Source: Flaviflexus sp.
GTDB lineage: Bacteria; Actinomycetota; Actinomycetes; Actinomycetales; Actinomycetaceae
Length of the DNA: 64,000 nucleotides
Direction: 5' to 3'
NCBI GenBank assembly: GCA_030537635.1
Contig: JAUNVM010000005.1
Coordinates: forward strand, 1-64,000
Positions within the stretch are counted from its first letter, which is position 1. Each line of letters starts with the position of its first letter. Of this stretch, positions 47,556 through 56,847 are shown piece by piece. The notes beneath the pieces were generated by a model, which was not told the DNA's origin, made no database searches, and worked only from the letters and a program-made list of their open reading frames with translations. The position numbers and the translations under genes are program-made.

Positions 47556-47561
47556 TTGACA
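47556..47561 (+). promoter_or_regulatory. Putative whiB promoter, -35 box
   Basis: A perfect TTGACA is followed 18 bases later by GAGAAT (47580-47585) as -10. The transcript would have a leader of about 50 bases containing GAGAGGAG. Confidence 0.55.
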
Positions 47562-47643
47562 ATGAATTTCAGGTGTGACGAGAATAATAGGATCCCGCAC
47601 CCCCACCGTCAGGTGCCGAGTTTGAGGAGAGGAGCGTGATGAC

Positions 47644-47937
47644 GTGGCGAGCATTCGAACCCTACCCGGCCCACAGCCGATCCACTGGGAATGGCAGCAC
47701 CACGGACGTTGCCGCACCAAAGACCCCGACCTCTTTTTTCACCCCGAGGGGGAGAGAGGAGGACCGCGAAAACGCCGAGTCGAGGCCGCCAAGAAGATCT
47801 GCTTGAGCTGCCCCGTCCTCACTCAGTGCCGTGATCACGCCCTCCGGGTTGGCGAGCCCTATGGCATCTGGGGCGGCATGAGTGAAGAAGAGCGCCACAA
47901 CTATCTCTCTCGCCGCCGAATTCGCCGAGTATCTTAG
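47644..47937 (+). CDS. WhiB-family iron-sulfur transcription factor
   Basis: 97 residues. The four cluster cysteines are C23, C53, C56 and C62 (CLSCPVLTQC). The GIWGG turn at 74-78 and the basic tail NYLSRRRIRRVS that binds DNA are present. The family senses redox or nitric oxide through a [4Fe-4S] cluster and works with the primary sigma factor. The length and tail resemble WhiB1/WhiB2-type members; the exact class is not certain. GTG at 47644 has GGAG 10 bases upstream; the nearer ATG is out of frame. Confidence 0.92.
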   Translation: MASIRTLPGPQPIHWEWQHHGRCRTKDPDLFFHPEGERGGPRKRRVEAAKKICLSCPVLTQCRDHALRVGEPYGIWGGMSEEERHNYLSRRRIRRVS

Positions 47938-48093
47938 TTCGATATCACCCGCAACCACATCCAAAGAGCCGTCCCTCCCCCTGATCGTCCTCGCCGGTGC
48001 GGCAGCGCGGCCCCACCGCCACGACCCGAGGGCGCTGGTACGCGGGAGAATAAGCGGCCGCCCGGTAGCGGCGGCACATGGTGGGACATACGC

Positions 48094-48119
48094 GGGTGGG
48101 CGGCCGAAGCCGCCCACCC
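48094..48119. terminator. Hairpin downstream of groES
   Basis: A perfect 11-bp stem (GGGTGGGCGGC with GCCGCCCACCC) and a CGAA loop lie 17 bases past the groES stop. It separates groES from whiB, which is convergent. Confidence 0.75.
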
Positions 48120-48135
48120 ACAAACGCTGAGGTTA

Positions 48136-48432
48136 CTACTTCTCGACCACGGCGAGGACGTCGCGGGCCGAGAGGATGAGGTACTCCTCTGCGCCGTACT
48201 TGACCTCGGTGCCGCCGTACTTGGAGTAGATGACGGTGTCGCCAACCTTGACGTCGACGGGAACCCGGTTGCCCTTGTCGTCAATGCGGCCGGGGCCGAC
48301 GGCGACAACGGAGCCCTCCTGGGGCTTCTCCTTGGCGGTGTCCGGGATAACGAGACCAGAGGCGGTGGTCGTCTCGGCTTCGAGCTGCTGGATAACGATC
48401 CGGTCCTCGAGGGGCTTAATGGAGACCGACAC
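48136..48432 (-). CDS. groES: Co-chaperonin GroES (Hsp10)
   Basis: Forms the heptameric lid of the GroEL chaperonin. It is 98 residues with [12 protein letters not shown], the mobile loop [20 protein letters not shown] and the C-terminal [15 protein letters not shown]. The GTG at 48432 follows GGGAGG by 6 bases; the frame open to 48555 has no GroES sequence. No groEL follows; a terminator hairpin ends the transcript, so GroEL must be encoded elsewhere. A CIRCE element lies 117 bases upstream. Confidence 0.96.
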   Translation of the reverse strand: MSVSIKPLEDRIVIQQLEAETTTASGLVIPDTAKEKPQEGSVVAVGPGRIDDKGNRVPVDVKVGDTVIYSKYGGTEVKYGAEEYLILSARDVLAVVEK

Positions 48433-48533
48433 TGCGGACCCTCCCTTTCCTTGGAATAAGAAAATATGGACTGCGCCCCGGGCCGCCGTCGCGGGGGTCG
48501 GCCGATGCGCCGGTTCCGAAGAACCACATGACA

Positions 48534-48563
48534 AGGCTAAGGCAGCCGTTAGCACTCGGTCAA
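48534..48563 (-). promoter_or_regulatory. groES promoter overlapping CIRCE
   Basis: On the minus strand TTGACC (48558-48563) is followed after 18 bases by TAGCCT (48534-48539). The -35 lies in the spacer of CIRCE, so HrcA binding should block the polymerase. Confidence 0.6.
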
Positions 48564-48575
48564 GACGAGTGCCAA
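48549..48575. promoter_or_regulatory. CIRCE element (HrcA operator)
   Basis: TTAGCACTC (48549-48557), a 9-base spacer and GAGTGCCAA (48567-48575). This matches the CIRCE consensus at 17 of 18 arm positions. It represses groES until heat shock inactivates HrcA. It also lies 40 bases upstream of the divergent methyltransferase gene. Confidence 0.92.
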
Positions 48576-48602
48576 TTGTTCTCCGGAAGCGTGAGCAAGT
48601 GC

Positions 48603-48608
48603 CACAAT
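48603..48608 (+). promoter_or_regulatory. Putative -10 box of the methyltransferase gene (leaderless)
   Basis: CACAAT lies 6 bases before the GTG at 48615. No ribosome site is present. Confidence 0.35.
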
Positions 48609-48614
48609 GGTCTC

Positions 48615-49745
48615 GTGCCCGTCGATCAGCGGCTGCTTGAGCTGCTTGACAATCTTCCAGCCGGCGAAGATCCGCTGGTGATCTCGGCGCGCCTGCGCTC
48701 GGCCGGACACGAACCCCAGCTCATTGCCCAGGCTCTCACCCAGGCGCGGCTGCGACAGCGGGCGCGGGCCAAGTTTGGCGAGGCGGCGGGCGGCCTGCTG
48801 CTCACCGATGAGGCCCTCCAGCAGGCCTCGCGAATGGCCGCAGCCCGGCATCACGCCGAAACCTTCGCCAATCTGGGCAGCCGGGAACTGCGCGAGGTGG
48901 GCTGCGGGATTGGCGCCGACACCTTGGCCTTTGCCGAGGCCGGGCTCACCGTGCACGCCAGGGAACTTGACCGCGAGCGCGCTGAGTATGCCGCCTACAA
49001 TCTGCGCCATTATCCCAATGTGACGGTGGAGCTGGCCGACGGACTCGCCGATGTCACCGAGCCGGGCCTGTGGGCCGATCCTGCTCGCCGAGGCCCCACC
49101 GGCCGTATTGCCCATCCGGAGGGGTGGGCACCCGCCTTGTCCGCGGTGGTGGCGGCCGGGGCCTCCTGCCGCCTCGCGGGCATCAAAATTGCCCCTGGTA
49201 TCGATCACCGCTACCTAGGCTCTAGCCACACCGAGTGGATCTCGGCGGAGGGGGACCTCCTTGAGGCCGTCATGTGGCGCGGGGAGATCACACCGGGGCG
49301 CAGCGCCGTCCTCCTGGGGGTGGGACGCCTCGATCTTCCCGGTGACCCCTCTCGCCCTCCCGAGCAGGTCGCTCCCGGCCCGCTTCGCCGCTACCTTTTC
49401 GAACCGGATCCGGCCGTTATTCGCGCCGGCGGAATCGCCCACCTGTGCCGCGAATTCGATCTTGCTCCCATCGCCGCCTCGCTCGCCTATCTCAGCGGAG
49501 ATACCGAGGTGTCCTCTCCGTTCCTCACGGGCTTTGAGATCCGCGACGTTGTCAAGATCAAGCGCCTGCCGGCCGCCCTTCGGGCCGCAGACATCGGGCG
49601 CGTGGAGATCAAGAAGCGCGGCATGGACACGACGCCGGAGCAGCTGAGGTCCCGGCTGGGTAAGCTCACCGGTTCAAAATCCGCCACGGTATTTCTCGCC
49701 CCCACTGTGGAGGGCCGCCGCGCCATTATCGCCCGCCGCCTCTAG
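48615..49745 (+). CDS. THUMP-like / class I SAM-dependent methyltransferase
   Basis: 376 residues. A Rossmann-type methyltransferase core is seen at [28 protein letters not shown] (motif I with GxGxG, about 90-115), and WADPARRG supplies a DP-type motif IV. The C-terminal 90 residues ([26 protein letters not shown]...) match the THUMP-like tail of actinobacterial proteins of this group. The substrate is unknown; an RNA substrate is likely from the tail. GTG at 48615 is used; an in-frame GTG at 48591 is an alternative. It is divergent from groES across CIRCE. Confidence 0.75.
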   Translation: MPVDQRLLELLDNLPAGEDPLVISARLRSAGHEPQLIAQALTQARLRQRARAKFGEAAGGLLLTDEALQQASRMAAARHHAETFANLGSRELREVGCGIGADTLAFAEAGLTVHARELDRERAEYAAYNLRHYPNVTVELADGLADVTEPGLWADPARRGPTGRIAHPEGWAPALSAVVAAGASCRLAGIKIAPGIDHRYLGSSHTEWISAEGDLLEAVMWRGEITPGRSAVLLGVGRLDLPGDPSRPPEQVAPGPLRRYLFEPDPAVIRAGGIAHLCREFDLAPIAASLAYLSGDTEVSSPFLTGFEIRDVVKIKRLPAALRAADIGRVEIKKRGMDTTPEQLRSRLGKLTGSKSATVFLAPTVEGRRAIIARRL

Positions 49746-49778
49746 CGGGCCCCGTGGGGTTCGCTCTCCATGGTCCGA

Positions 49779-50831
49779 TCAGGCCCGGTCGGGGGCGAGG
49801 TAGATCTGGTTGAGCGGCATGTGCGTGTTGACGGTGATGTCGAGGCCCGATGGTGCGGCCCCGGCGCGGGCAAGCGCGGAGCCGATGGCGGCGATCATGG
49901 CGCCGTTGTCGGTGCAGTAGCGGATCGGCGGGATTCGCACGGTGACTCCGTGGGCCTCGGCTCGCTCGGCAATGAGCTCGCGCAGCCGCGAGTTCGCGGA
50001 GAATCCGCCGCCGATGACGAGGGTCTCGGTGTCCTGGTACTGGCAGGCAGCCACGGCCTTGGCCGAGAGCACATCGGCCACGGATTCGGAAAAGCCGGCC
50101 GCAATATCGGCCTTCTTCTCCTGGGCCTCCTGCTCGCCGATGCCCTCAATGTAGCGGGCCACCGCGGTCTTGAGCCCGGAGAAGGAGAAGTCGTATTGGT
50201 GGCGCACCTTGTCCTTGCCCGCGGACAGGCCGCGCGGGAAACGAATCGCGGTGCGGTCCCCGGTGCGGGCCAGCGTATCGATGTGTGGGCCGCCCGGATA
50301 GGGCAGGCCGAGCAGGCGGCCCACCTTGTCAAAGGCCTCCCCCGCAGCATCGTCCAGTGTTGAGCCGAGCTCGGTGACGTCGCTGGCCAGATCGTTGATC
50401 TTGAGGAGGGAGGAATGCCCGCCGGAGACCACGAGGCCCACACACGGCGGCAGCTCGCCATGGACGAGCTCATCGACGGCAATGTGACCGATGATGTGGT
50501 TGACCCCGTACAGCGGCTTATTGAGAGCGAGGGCGAGGGACTTGGCCGCGCACACCCCCACGGTGAGGGATCCGATGAGCCCGGGGCCGGCGGTCACCGC
50601 GATCGCGTCCACATCCGCCAGCGACACCTCAGCCCGCGACAGCGCCTCATCCAGGGTGGGCACGAAGGCCTCGAGGTGGGCGCGGGAGGCGATTTCGGGG
50701 ATGATGCCGCCGTAGCGGGCATGCTCATCCATCGAGGAGGCCGTGACGTCGGTGAGCAGCTCGCGCCCGCGCACAAGCGCCACGCCGGTCTCATCGCAGG
50801 AGGTTTCGATGCCGAGTACGAGTGGATCCAT
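49779..50831 (-). CDS. tsaD: tRNA t6A37 threonylcarbamoyltransferase subunit TsaD
   Basis: Transfers threonylcarbamoyl to A37 of ANN-decoding tRNAs together with TsaB and TsaE. It is 350 residues. It begins VLGIETSCDETGVALV and has the iron-binding HIIGH (H112, H116) and VVSGGHSSLL. The ATG at 50831 has only a weak GGGCGG upstream, but TAGACT ends 7 bases before it, so it is probably leaderless with its own promoter. Usually it follows rimI; here sdhCAB lies between. Confidence 0.96.
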   Translation of the reverse strand: MDPLVLGIETSCDETGVALVRGRELLTDVTASSMDEHARYGGIIPEIASRAHLEAFVPTLDEALSRAEVSLADVDAIAVTAGPGLIGSLTVGVCAAKSLALALNKPLYGVNHIIGHIAVDELVHGELPPCVGLVVSGGHSSLLKINDLASDVTELGSTLDDAAGEAFDKVGRLLGLPYPGGPHIDTLARTGDRTAIRFPRGLSAGKDKVRHQYDFSFSGLKTAVARYIEGIGEQEAQEKKADIAAGFSESVADVLSAKAVAACQYQDTETLVIGGGFSANSRLRELIAERAEAHGVTVRIPPIRYCTDNGAMIAAIGSALARAGAAPSGLDITVNTHMPLNQIYLAPDRA

Positions 50832-50838
50832 GCCGCCC

Positions 50839-50844
50839 AGTCTA
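50839..50844 (-). promoter_or_regulatory. Putative -10 box of tsaD (leaderless)
   Basis: TAGACT lies 7 bases before the tsaD ATG, the same hexamer and spacing seen at guaB3. Confidence 0.5.
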
Positions 50845-50920
50845 CTCGCCCGCCGGCCGGGGCCCACCCGCACGCCGCACACTGGGGGCGTGCACCGTCC
50901 CACGAATCCCGGGCAGCGAA

Positions 50921-50946
50921 CAGGGGCGCCCCGAAGGGCGCCCCTG
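50921..50946. terminator. Hairpin downstream of sdhB
   Basis: A perfect 11-bp stem (CAGGGGCGCCC with GGGCGCCCCTG) and a CGAA loop lie 13 bases past the sdhB stop. Confidence 0.75.
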
Positions 50947-50958
50947 ACTGGCTCACTG

Positions 50959-51699
50959 TTAGGCGTGCGAGGTGGAGTTGCGCAGATCCTTGTTGAGCAT
51001 GGAGATGACCTCCAGCGGAATCTGCTTGGGGCACACCGCCGCGCATTCACCGATGTTCGTGCAGCCGCCGAAGCCTTCGGCGTCGTGCTGGCGAATCATG
51101 TTGAGCGCGCGGGTCTTGCGCTCCGGCTGGCCCTGGGGAAGCAGTCCGAGGTGGACCACCTTCGCCGAGGTGAACAGCATGCCCGAGCCATTGGGGCAGG
51201 CCGCCACGCAGGCGCCGCAGCCAATGCAGGCGGCCGCCTCGAAGGCGCGATCCGCATTGTCCTTGGGTACGGGCACCGCATGAGCATCCGGGGCCGCGCC
51301 GGTGTTGACGGAAATGTAGCCGCCGGCGGAAATGATCCGGTCGAAGGCCGAACGGTCGACAACCAGGTCCTTAATGACCGGGAATCCCTTCGAACGCCAG
51401 GGCTCGATGGTGATCTTGTCGCCGTCCTTGTAGTGCCGCATGTGGAGCTGACAGGTGGTGGTCACCTGCGGGCCGTGCGGGTCGCCGTTAATGACGAGGC
51501 CGCACTGACCGCAAATGCCCTCGCGGCAATCGGAGTCGAATGCCACCGGCTCCTTGCCCTCCGCGAACAGCTCCTCGTTGAGGACGTCGAGCATCTCCAG
51601 GAAGGAGGCATGCTCATCGACGTTCTCAAGGGTATGCGTCTCGAAATGCCCGGGGTCAGACGGGCCGTTCTGTCGCCAAAATTCGAGTGTAATTCTCAC
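50959..51699 (-). CDS. sdhB: Succinate dehydrogenase iron-sulfur subunit
   Basis: 246 residues carrying three clusters. The [2Fe-2S] ligands are in [10 protein letters not shown] plus the later [17 protein letters not shown] and [12 protein letters not shown] hold the [4Fe-4S] and [3Fe-4S] clusters. It passes electrons from SdhA to the quinone site at SdhC. The GTG start overlaps the sdhA stop as GTGA. Last gene of sdhCAB. Confidence 0.96.
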   Translation of the reverse strand: MRITLEFWRQNGPSDPGHFETHTLENVDEHASFLEMLDVLNEELFAEGKEPVAFDSDCREGICGQCGLVINGDPHGPQVTTTCQLHMRHYKDGDKITIEPWRSKGFPVIKDLVVDRSAFDRIISAGGYISVNTGAAPDAHAVPVPKDNADRAFEAAACIGCGACVAACPNGSGMLFTSAKVVHLGLLPQGQPERKTRALNMIRQHDAEGFGGCTNIGECAAVCPKQIPLEVISMLNKDLRNSTSHA

Positions 51700-53660
51700 T
51701 TGTAGCTCCGCTGCTTCATCTCGACGAATTCGTAGTTGAGGGCTTCCTTGTGCAGGGTCGGCGCGCCGTTCTCGCCACCATACTCCCAGGCCGCGACGTA
51801 TGCGTATTCATCGTCGTGGCGCAGGGCCTCGCCCTCTTCGGTCTGCGACTCGGCGCGGAAGTGGCCGCCGCAGGATTCGCAGCGGTGCAACGCGTCGATA
51901 CACATGAGTTCACCGAGCTCGAGGAAGTCCGCCACGCGGCCGGCCTTCTCGAGGGACTGGTTGAGTCCCTCGGCGGATCCGGGAACGTTGACGTTCTTCC
52001 AGAAGTCCTCGCGCAGGGCGCGGATCTGGCCAATAGCCTTCTTCAGGCCCTCCTCGGTCCGCTCCATGCCGCACTCTTCCCACATGATGTGGCCGAGTTC
52101 CTTGTGGTAGGAGTCCACCGAGCGGTTGCCCTTGAGCTCCATGAAGTGCGCGATGCGATCCTCGACGTTCTTCTTTGCTTCCGCCACCTCCGGGGCGTCA
52201 TCCACCTTCTCGAACGGGCCATTGGCCAGATAGTCGTTGATGGTGTTGGGAAGCACGAAGTAACCATCGGCCAGGCCCTGCATGAGGGCGGAGGCACCAA
52301 GGCGGTTCGCTCCATGATCGGAGAAGTTCGCCTCGCCGGCCACGAACAGGCCGGGGATGGAGGATTCGAGATCGTAGTCCACCCACAGGCCGCCCATGGT
52401 GTAGTGCACGGCCGGGTAGATGCGCATGGGGATCTCGTACGGATTATCGCCGGTGATCTGCTCGTACATGTCGAACAGGTTGCCGTACTTGGCGGACACC
52501 GCATCCTTGCCCATGCGCTCGATCGCCTCGGCGAAGTCGAGGTAAACGCCGCGGGCAACGCCGCCGATCTCCGGGCCGACTCCGCGACCCTCGTCGCACA
52601 TGTTCTTCGCCTGGCGCGACGCGATATCGCGCGGTACGAGGTTACCGAAGGCCGGGTAGATGCGCTCGAGGTAGTAGTCGCGATCTTCCTCGGGAATCTC
52701 GCGAGGATCCTTCTGGCAGTCCTCCGCCTTCTTCGGCACCCAGATGCGGCCGTCGTTACGCAGCGACTCCGACATGAGGGTCAGCTTCGACTGGTACTCG
52801 CCGTGCTGGGGAATACACGTGGGGTGAATCTGCGTGTAGCAGGGATTCGCAAAGTAGGCACCCTTGCGGTGGGCGCGCCACACAGCCGTGCCATTGCATC
52901 CCATGGCGTTCGTCGACAGGAAGAAGACGTTGCCGTAGCCGCCGGTGGCCAGCACCACCGCGTCAGCCAGGTGGGTTTCCACCTCGCCGGTTGCCATGTC
53001 CCGGGCGACGATGCCGCGGGCGCGTCCGCCGGAGACGATCAGCTCGAGCATCTCGTGGCGGGGATGCGGGGTGACGGTTCCAGCCGCCACCTGGCGCTGC
53101 AGGGCCTGGTAGGCGCCGATGAGCAGCTGCTGGCCGGTCTGGCCGCGAGCGTAGAACGTACGGGCCACCTGGACGCCACCGAAGGAACGGTTGTCGAGCA
53201 GACCACCGTATTCGCGGGCGAAGGGAACTCCCTGGGCCACGCACTGGTCGATGATGTTGGCACTGACCTCGGCTAGCCGGTAGACATTCGTTTCCCGCGA
53301 GCGGTAGTCGCCGCCCTTAACGGTGTCGTAGAACAGCCGGTAGGTCGAGTCGTTATCGTTTCGATAGTTCTTTGCCGCGTTGATGCCGCCCTGGGCGGCA
53401 ATCGAGTGGGCACGACGGGCCGAGTCCTGATAGAAGAACGTCTTGACGTTGTAGCCCATCTCGCCGAGCGAAGCGGCAGCGGCGCCGCCGGCCAGGCCGG
53501 TGCCCACGACGATGATGGAAAGCTTGCGGCGGTTGGCCGGGTTGACGAGCTTCGCTTCGAACTTGCGGGTTTCCCACTTGTTCTCCAGCGGCCCGCCCGG
53601 CGCCTTGGTGTCCGCGATCGGTTCGCCCTCGCGGTAGAGGCCGTCAATGAGATCAGTCAT
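51696..53660 (-). CDS. sdhA: Succinate dehydrogenase flavoprotein subunit
   Basis: 654 residues. FAD site: [16 protein letters not shown]. The FAD-linked His is in [16 protein letters not shown]. Substrate-site residues appear in [15 protein letters not shown] and around the capping domain, and [23 protein letters not shown] is the second FAD motif. The layout and length fit the B. subtilis/Wolinella-like enzymes. ATG at 53660 (AAGG 4 bases upstream) is used; GTG at 53678, overlapping the sdhC stop, is an alternative with six extra residues. Confidence 0.95.
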   Translation of the reverse strand: MTDLIDGLYREGEPIADTKAPGGPLENKWETRKFEAKLVNPANRRKLSIIVVGTGLAGGAAAASLGEMGYNVKTFFYQDSARRAHSIAAQGGINAAKNYRNDNDSTYRLFYDTVKGGDYRSRETNVYRLAEVSANIIDQCVAQGVPFAREYGGLLDNRSFGGVQVARTFYARGQTGQQLLIGAYQALQRQVAAGTVTPHPRHEMLELIVSGGRARGIVARDMATGEVETHLADAVVLATGGYGNVFFLSTNAMGCNGTAVWRAHRKGAYFANPCYTQIHPTCIPQHGEYQSKLTLMSESLRNDGRIWVPKKAEDCQKDPREIPEEDRDYYLERIYPAFGNLVPRDIASRQAKNMCDEGRGVGPEIGGVARGVYLDFAEAIERMGKDAVSAKYGNLFDMYEQITGDNPYEIPMRIYPAVHYTMGGLWVDYDLESSIPGLFVAGEANFSDHGANRLGASALMQGLADGYFVLPNTINDYLANGPFEKVDDAPEVAEAKKNVEDRIAHFMELKGNRSVDSYHKELGHIMWEECGMERTEEGLKKAIGQIRALREDFWKNVNVPGSAEGLNQSLEKAGRVADFLELGELMCIDALHRCESCGGHFRAESQTEEGEALRHDDEYAYVAAWEYGGENGAPTLHKEALNYEFVEMKQRSYK

Positions 53661-53674
53661 GTCACCTTGTCCAA

Positions 53675-54394
53675 TCACGGGATGAGGCCGACGAGAATCG
53701 ACGTCGGCGGGGCCATAAAGCCGATGAACAGCGCGGCGGCGGCGAGCATGGAGATGAGGTTAAAGACCGGCTCGCGGTAGCGGTTGGACCAGCCGAGCGT
53801 AGCCAGGGCCGACCAAACGCCGTGCCGCACGTGCATGGCGAGCAGGAAAATGACAATGAAATAGATCGCGTACGACCACCAGACCTCGGGCTGGAAGCCC
53901 GCGATCATCCGGTCGTAGGGAGTCATCGTGGAGTAGTCGTCCGCGCCCACCGAAATCGCGAGAACGGTGAACTGGAGGATGTGGTACACGATGAAGGAAA
54001 AGATGATCACGCCGCCCCATCGCATGGTGCGCGATGCGTAGGTCTGCTGATCCTTGTTGCCACGCTTCACCTTGTATGCGGTGCCGCGAGCGGCATTGCC
54101 CCGCTTCCAAAGAATGAACGCGGCATGCATGTGGAGAACAAGGGAGACGAGCAGGACGATCCGCAGGATCCACAGCAGGCCCCCATACGGCAGGTACGGT
54201 TCGCCAACCTCACGTAAGTGCTCGGCGTAGGTGTTGTAAACCTCCGCACCTCCGAACATCTTGAGGTTGCCGTACATGTGCATGAGTACGAAGCCCACAA
54301 AGATGATGCCGGTAACCGCCATCTGGATCTTCAGACCCACCGACGTAAACAACTTGCCAACTTTTTTTGGCGCAGTCTGTGTTGTGGTAGCCAT
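53675..54394 (-). CDS. sdhC: Succinate dehydrogenase cytochrome b subunit
   Basis: 239 residues with five membrane helices. It is the single haem-bearing anchor of the type B complex, so no separate sdhD is expected or seen. Conserved histidines lie in [13 protein letters not shown] and [14 protein letters not shown] and in helix 4 (VYHILQF). The ATG has GGAG just upstream. First gene of the operon; its promoter must lie in 54395-54578. Confidence 0.93.
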   Translation of the reverse strand: MATTTQTAPKKVGKLFTSVGLKIQMAVTGIIFVGFVLMHMYGNLKMFGGAEVYNTYAEHLREVGEPYLPYGGLLWILRIVLLVSLVLHMHAAFILWKRGNAARGTAYKVKRGNKDQQTYASRTMRWGGVIIFSFIVYHILQFTVLAISVGADDYSTMTPYDRMIAGFQPEVWWSYAIYFIVIFLLAMHVRHGVWSALATLGWSNRYREPVFNLISMLAAAALFIGFMAPPTSILVGLIP

Positions 54395-54578
54395 GTCTCC
54401 ATCGTAGTGGCGAGCCGTTCATACCGGACAGACCTTGGTACCGCACGTACCCCAGGTGAGGCTTTTACCGGCCGCGGAGGCGGCCCGCATGCGCTGCGGG
54501 TACGGCTTTTTCGTTGCTAGCGCGCGGAAAGCTTTTTCTTGACCGAAGGCTCAAGGCCGCTAAAGGAGACCGAGGGAA
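54395..54578. other. Intergenic region upstream of sdhC
   Basis: 184 bases between rimI and sdhC. It should contain the sdhCAB promoter on the minus strand and possibly the terminator for the long glmS-rimI operon. No strong pair of promoter boxes is visible. A CCGCA/TGCGG hairpin (54486-54501) is followed by TTTTT on the plus strand, where no gene ends. Confidence 0.4.
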
Positions 54579-55070
54579 TTACGTATGTGGACGTTTGCCA
54601 AATTGGCGGCGCATGAGTAGTCCGTCATCATCGCCGTAATATCCGCGCCGAATGCCCACCTCGGTGAAGCCGGCGCGCCGGTAAAGGGCCTGTGCGCCGC
54701 GGTCTGCGGCCCGCACCTCAAGAAAGCACACCTCGGCTCCTTGCCGCTCGGCCTCGGCCAGTAGGGCGGACAGCAGCGCGGTGGCCAATCCGCGTCGGCG
54801 CCACGGTTCGCGCACCGCAATTGTCATGAGATCAGATTCCACCCCGCAGGTGATGACGCCGCAGGCGGCGAGCCTGTCAGGCGGCTGCTCGGGGTCGAGC
54901 TCGCGGGCGTCGATGCCCAGGCAGGTCACCCAGGGCAGCAGGAACTGATTGTCGAACATGTCCGGCGGCCAGGCGTCCTTGCCGAACACCTCTCGATCCA
55001 GCTCCGCCATCTCCCCAGCATCGCTCGCACGCAGGCGGCGAATTGGCGGATCGGTGGCCCCCTCAACCAT
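54579..55070 (-). CDS. rimI: Ribosomal-protein-alanine N-acetyltransferase
   Basis: 163 residues, GNAT fold. The acetyl-CoA loop is EPWRRRGLATALLSALL (about 90-106), and the end has ALYRRAGFTEVGIRRGYY as in RimI. It acetylates the N-terminus of a ribosomal protein (S18 in E. coli). The ATG overlaps the tsaB stop by 8 bases. Last gene of the glmS-to-rimI operon. Confidence 0.9.
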   Translation of the reverse strand: MVEGATDPPIRRLRASDAGEMAELDREVFGKDAWPPDMFDNQFLLPWVTCLGIDARELDPEQPPDRLAACGVITCGVESDLMTIAVREPWRRRGLATALLSALLAEAERQGAEVCFLEVRAADRGAQALYRRAGFTEVGIRRGYYGDDDGLLMRRQFGKRPHT

Positions 55071-55656
55071 GAATATCGGGCCGGCGCAGGTATTGCGGTT
55101 CGGTGCCGAGATCGACGCCGGCGCGCTGCCGGGCCACCGCGAGGGCGACCATGGCCTCGGGGTCGATGTCGAGGGCGGTTCCCCCGAGCACATCGGCGTA
55201 GGCGACCGCTCCGGGACCGACGAAGGGGCCCTCCCGTTCGGCGAGCTTGGCGGGGGCGAGCACCTCCGGCCCCCATTCGGCGACAACGTCATCGTCCCGC
55301 CGGGTAAACCGGGCGGCGTAGACCTCGCGGCGGCGGGCGTCAAGAACCGTGGTCACCGGGAACTCTCCCGGATAGCTCACGGCAAGCGCATCCAGTGAGC
55401 CAATCCCCCACACCGGCACCGACCAGGCCCGCCCGAGCGTACGTGCGGTCACGAGGCCGGCGCGCAGGCCGGTGAACGCGGCCGGTCCCGTGCCGGCCAC
55501 GATGACCTCGGGAACCTCCCCGGCCAGGACCTCCCGCGCCATCGGTGCCAGGGTCTCGACGTGGTGTCGAGCATCCGCACTTCGCAGGACCTCCACCTGT
55601 TCGGCCACGAAGGCAACCGTGGACAGGCTTGAGGTGTCAATGACGAGTGCGCGCAT
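55063..55656 (-). CDS. tsaB: t6A biosynthesis protein TsaB
   Basis: 197 residues. It begins ALVIDTSSLSTVAFV, then GTGPAAFTGLRAGLVTARTLG, the classic TsaB block. It partners TsaD in t6A synthesis. AGGAG lies 6 bases before the ATG. Its start lies inside the 3' end of the preceding gene (20-base overlap). Confidence 0.93.
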   Translation of the reverse strand: MRALVIDTSSLSTVAFVAEQVEVLRSADARHHVETLAPMAREVLAGEVPEVIVAGTGPAAFTGLRAGLVTARTLGRAWSVPVWGIGSLDALAVSYPGEFPVTTVLDARRREVYAARFTRRDDDVVAEWGPEVLAPAKLAEREGPFVGPGAVAYADVLGGTALDIDPEAMVALAVARQRAGVDLGTEPQYLRRPDIHG

Positions 55657-56374
55657 GAGTGTCTCCTCGACGGTAGATACGGACATGGCGGGCCGGGCGC
55701 GGCTCGGTCCGCTCTTCGGGGGTGGGGCTGTGCCGCAACCAGATGACAATGATGAGGGCGAGCAGGGCGGCGACGATGACGAGGACGGCGATCCACACCG
55801 GAGCGCTGGCCTCATCGGCGGGAACCGTGGGCTTGGGTTTGTCGGCTAGCAGCTCGGCTCGTAGCTCAAGGAAATTCGCGAAGGGCACCTCGCCGGCCAG
55901 ATAGTCGCCGGCCGAGGCCGAGGCGGGGCTGATAAGACCATCCCCGAGAAGGAAGAAAACCTCGAGCAGAGGATCGTACACCACTTGTTCGCTGCCGCCT
56001 AGGTCCTCGATGATCCCGGCCAGCTGAACATCATCGGTGACGTCGACCGTGCGGTCCCCGCCCTCGCGATAGGTGAGCAGCGTTCCCACCGGATCATCCT
56101 CAAGGAGCACGGGGGCGATCCAGCGGTCCCAGGAGATCACCCTCGGAGCGGGCTCCTTGGTCAGCCGGGCGAGCCGCTCGGGGCGACCGACAAACAGCTT
56201 CTCCCGGTCGGCGGGCTTGACGTCGGGGAACGCCGTGTCAACGTACGCTCCCAGGGCGTCATTGGCCTCGCTGAGAAACCAGGCGGGCTCGTCCTCCGCA
56301 TCTTTCGCTGCGGCGGCGGTGCCAAGGCCCGATAAGAGGAGGGCCAGGGCGAGCAGTCGGGTAAGCCACCTCAC
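55637..56374 (-). CDS. Membrane-anchored protein of unknown function between tsaE and tsaB
   Basis: 245 residues. An N-terminal signal-like helix (LTRLLALALLLSGLGTAAAA) is followed by an outer domain of about 165 residues rich in Asp, Glu and Pro, a single membrane helix near 195-215 (VWIAVLVIVAALLALIIVIW), and a short Arg-rich cytoplasmic tail. The GTG start overlaps the tsaE stop by 3 bases and its 3' end overlaps tsaB by 20. No catalytic motif is recognised. Placement in the t6A operon may only reflect shared expression. Confidence 0.7.
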   Translation of the reverse strand: MRWLTRLLALALLLSGLGTAAAAKDAEDEPAWFLSEANDALGAYVDTAFPDVKPADREKLFVGRPERLARLTKEPAPRVISWDRWIAPVLLEDDPVGTLLTYREGGDRTVDVTDDVQLAGIIEDLGGSEQVVYDPLLEVFFLLGDGLISPASASAGDYLAGEVPFANFLELRAELLADKPKPTVPADEASAPVWIAVLVIVAALLALIIVIWLRHSPTPEERTEPRPARHVRIYRRGDTHARTRH

Positions 56375-56847
56375 GCGAGCGCCTCGGCAATGGCGCGCGA
56401 TCGCTTCCCGGTTCCCGAGATGGTGACCTCACGCGGCTCATCCCCGGCCAAATCCACCGGTTCGAGGCCGGCGCTGCCGGTGGGGCGGACGATGTCGATG
56501 AGGAGGCGATCTGCGGACAGGGAATCAGTTTTCCCGGCGCCCCACTCGATAATCGTGACCGAATCATCGAGGGAGGCATCGAGGTCGAGAGCATCAACGT
56601 CCTCGATCCGCTCGAGCCGGTAGGCGTCGACGTGGACGAGGTCGACCTCGCCCTCGTGAACATGGGCGATGACGAAGGTGGGCGAGGTAACCCGGCCCGC
56701 CACATTCATGCCCCGAGCCAGGCCCTGAACAAGGGTGGTTTTGCCGGCGCCGAGCTCACCGGACAGCGTGATGAGATCCCCGGCGCTCACGTACTGTGCG
56801 AGCCGTTCGCCCAGCGCCCGCATGGCATCAGAACTATCGATTCTCAT
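56371..56847 (-). CDS. tsaE: t6A biosynthesis ATPase TsaE
   Basis: 158 residues. Walker A GELGAGKTT is near residues 30-38, followed by VTSPTFVIAHVHEG and VDAYRLE, as in TsaE. It drives turnover of the TsaBD complex. The ATG at 56847 lies inside the alr 3' end; an in-frame ATG at 56823 is possible. The C-terminal 40 residues are longer than in the shortest members. Confidence 0.93.
   Translation of the reverse strand: MRIDSSDAMRALGERLAQYVSAGDLITLSGELGAGKTTLVQGLARGMNVAGRVTSPTFVIAHVHEGEVDLVHVDAYRLERIEDVDALDLDASLDDSVTIIEWGAGKTDSLSADRLLIDIVRPTGSAGLEPVDLAGDEPREVTISGTGKRSRAIAEALA

Noticed and set aside
51750-53276. 508-codon plus-strand frame opposite sdhA
   Set aside because: Shadow of sdhA.
54480-54530. 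Plus-strand hairpin with TTTTT after it, resembling an intrinsic terminator
   Set aside because: No plus-strand gene ends there; both neighbouring genes run on the minus strand, so the match is probably chance or part of the sdh promoter region.
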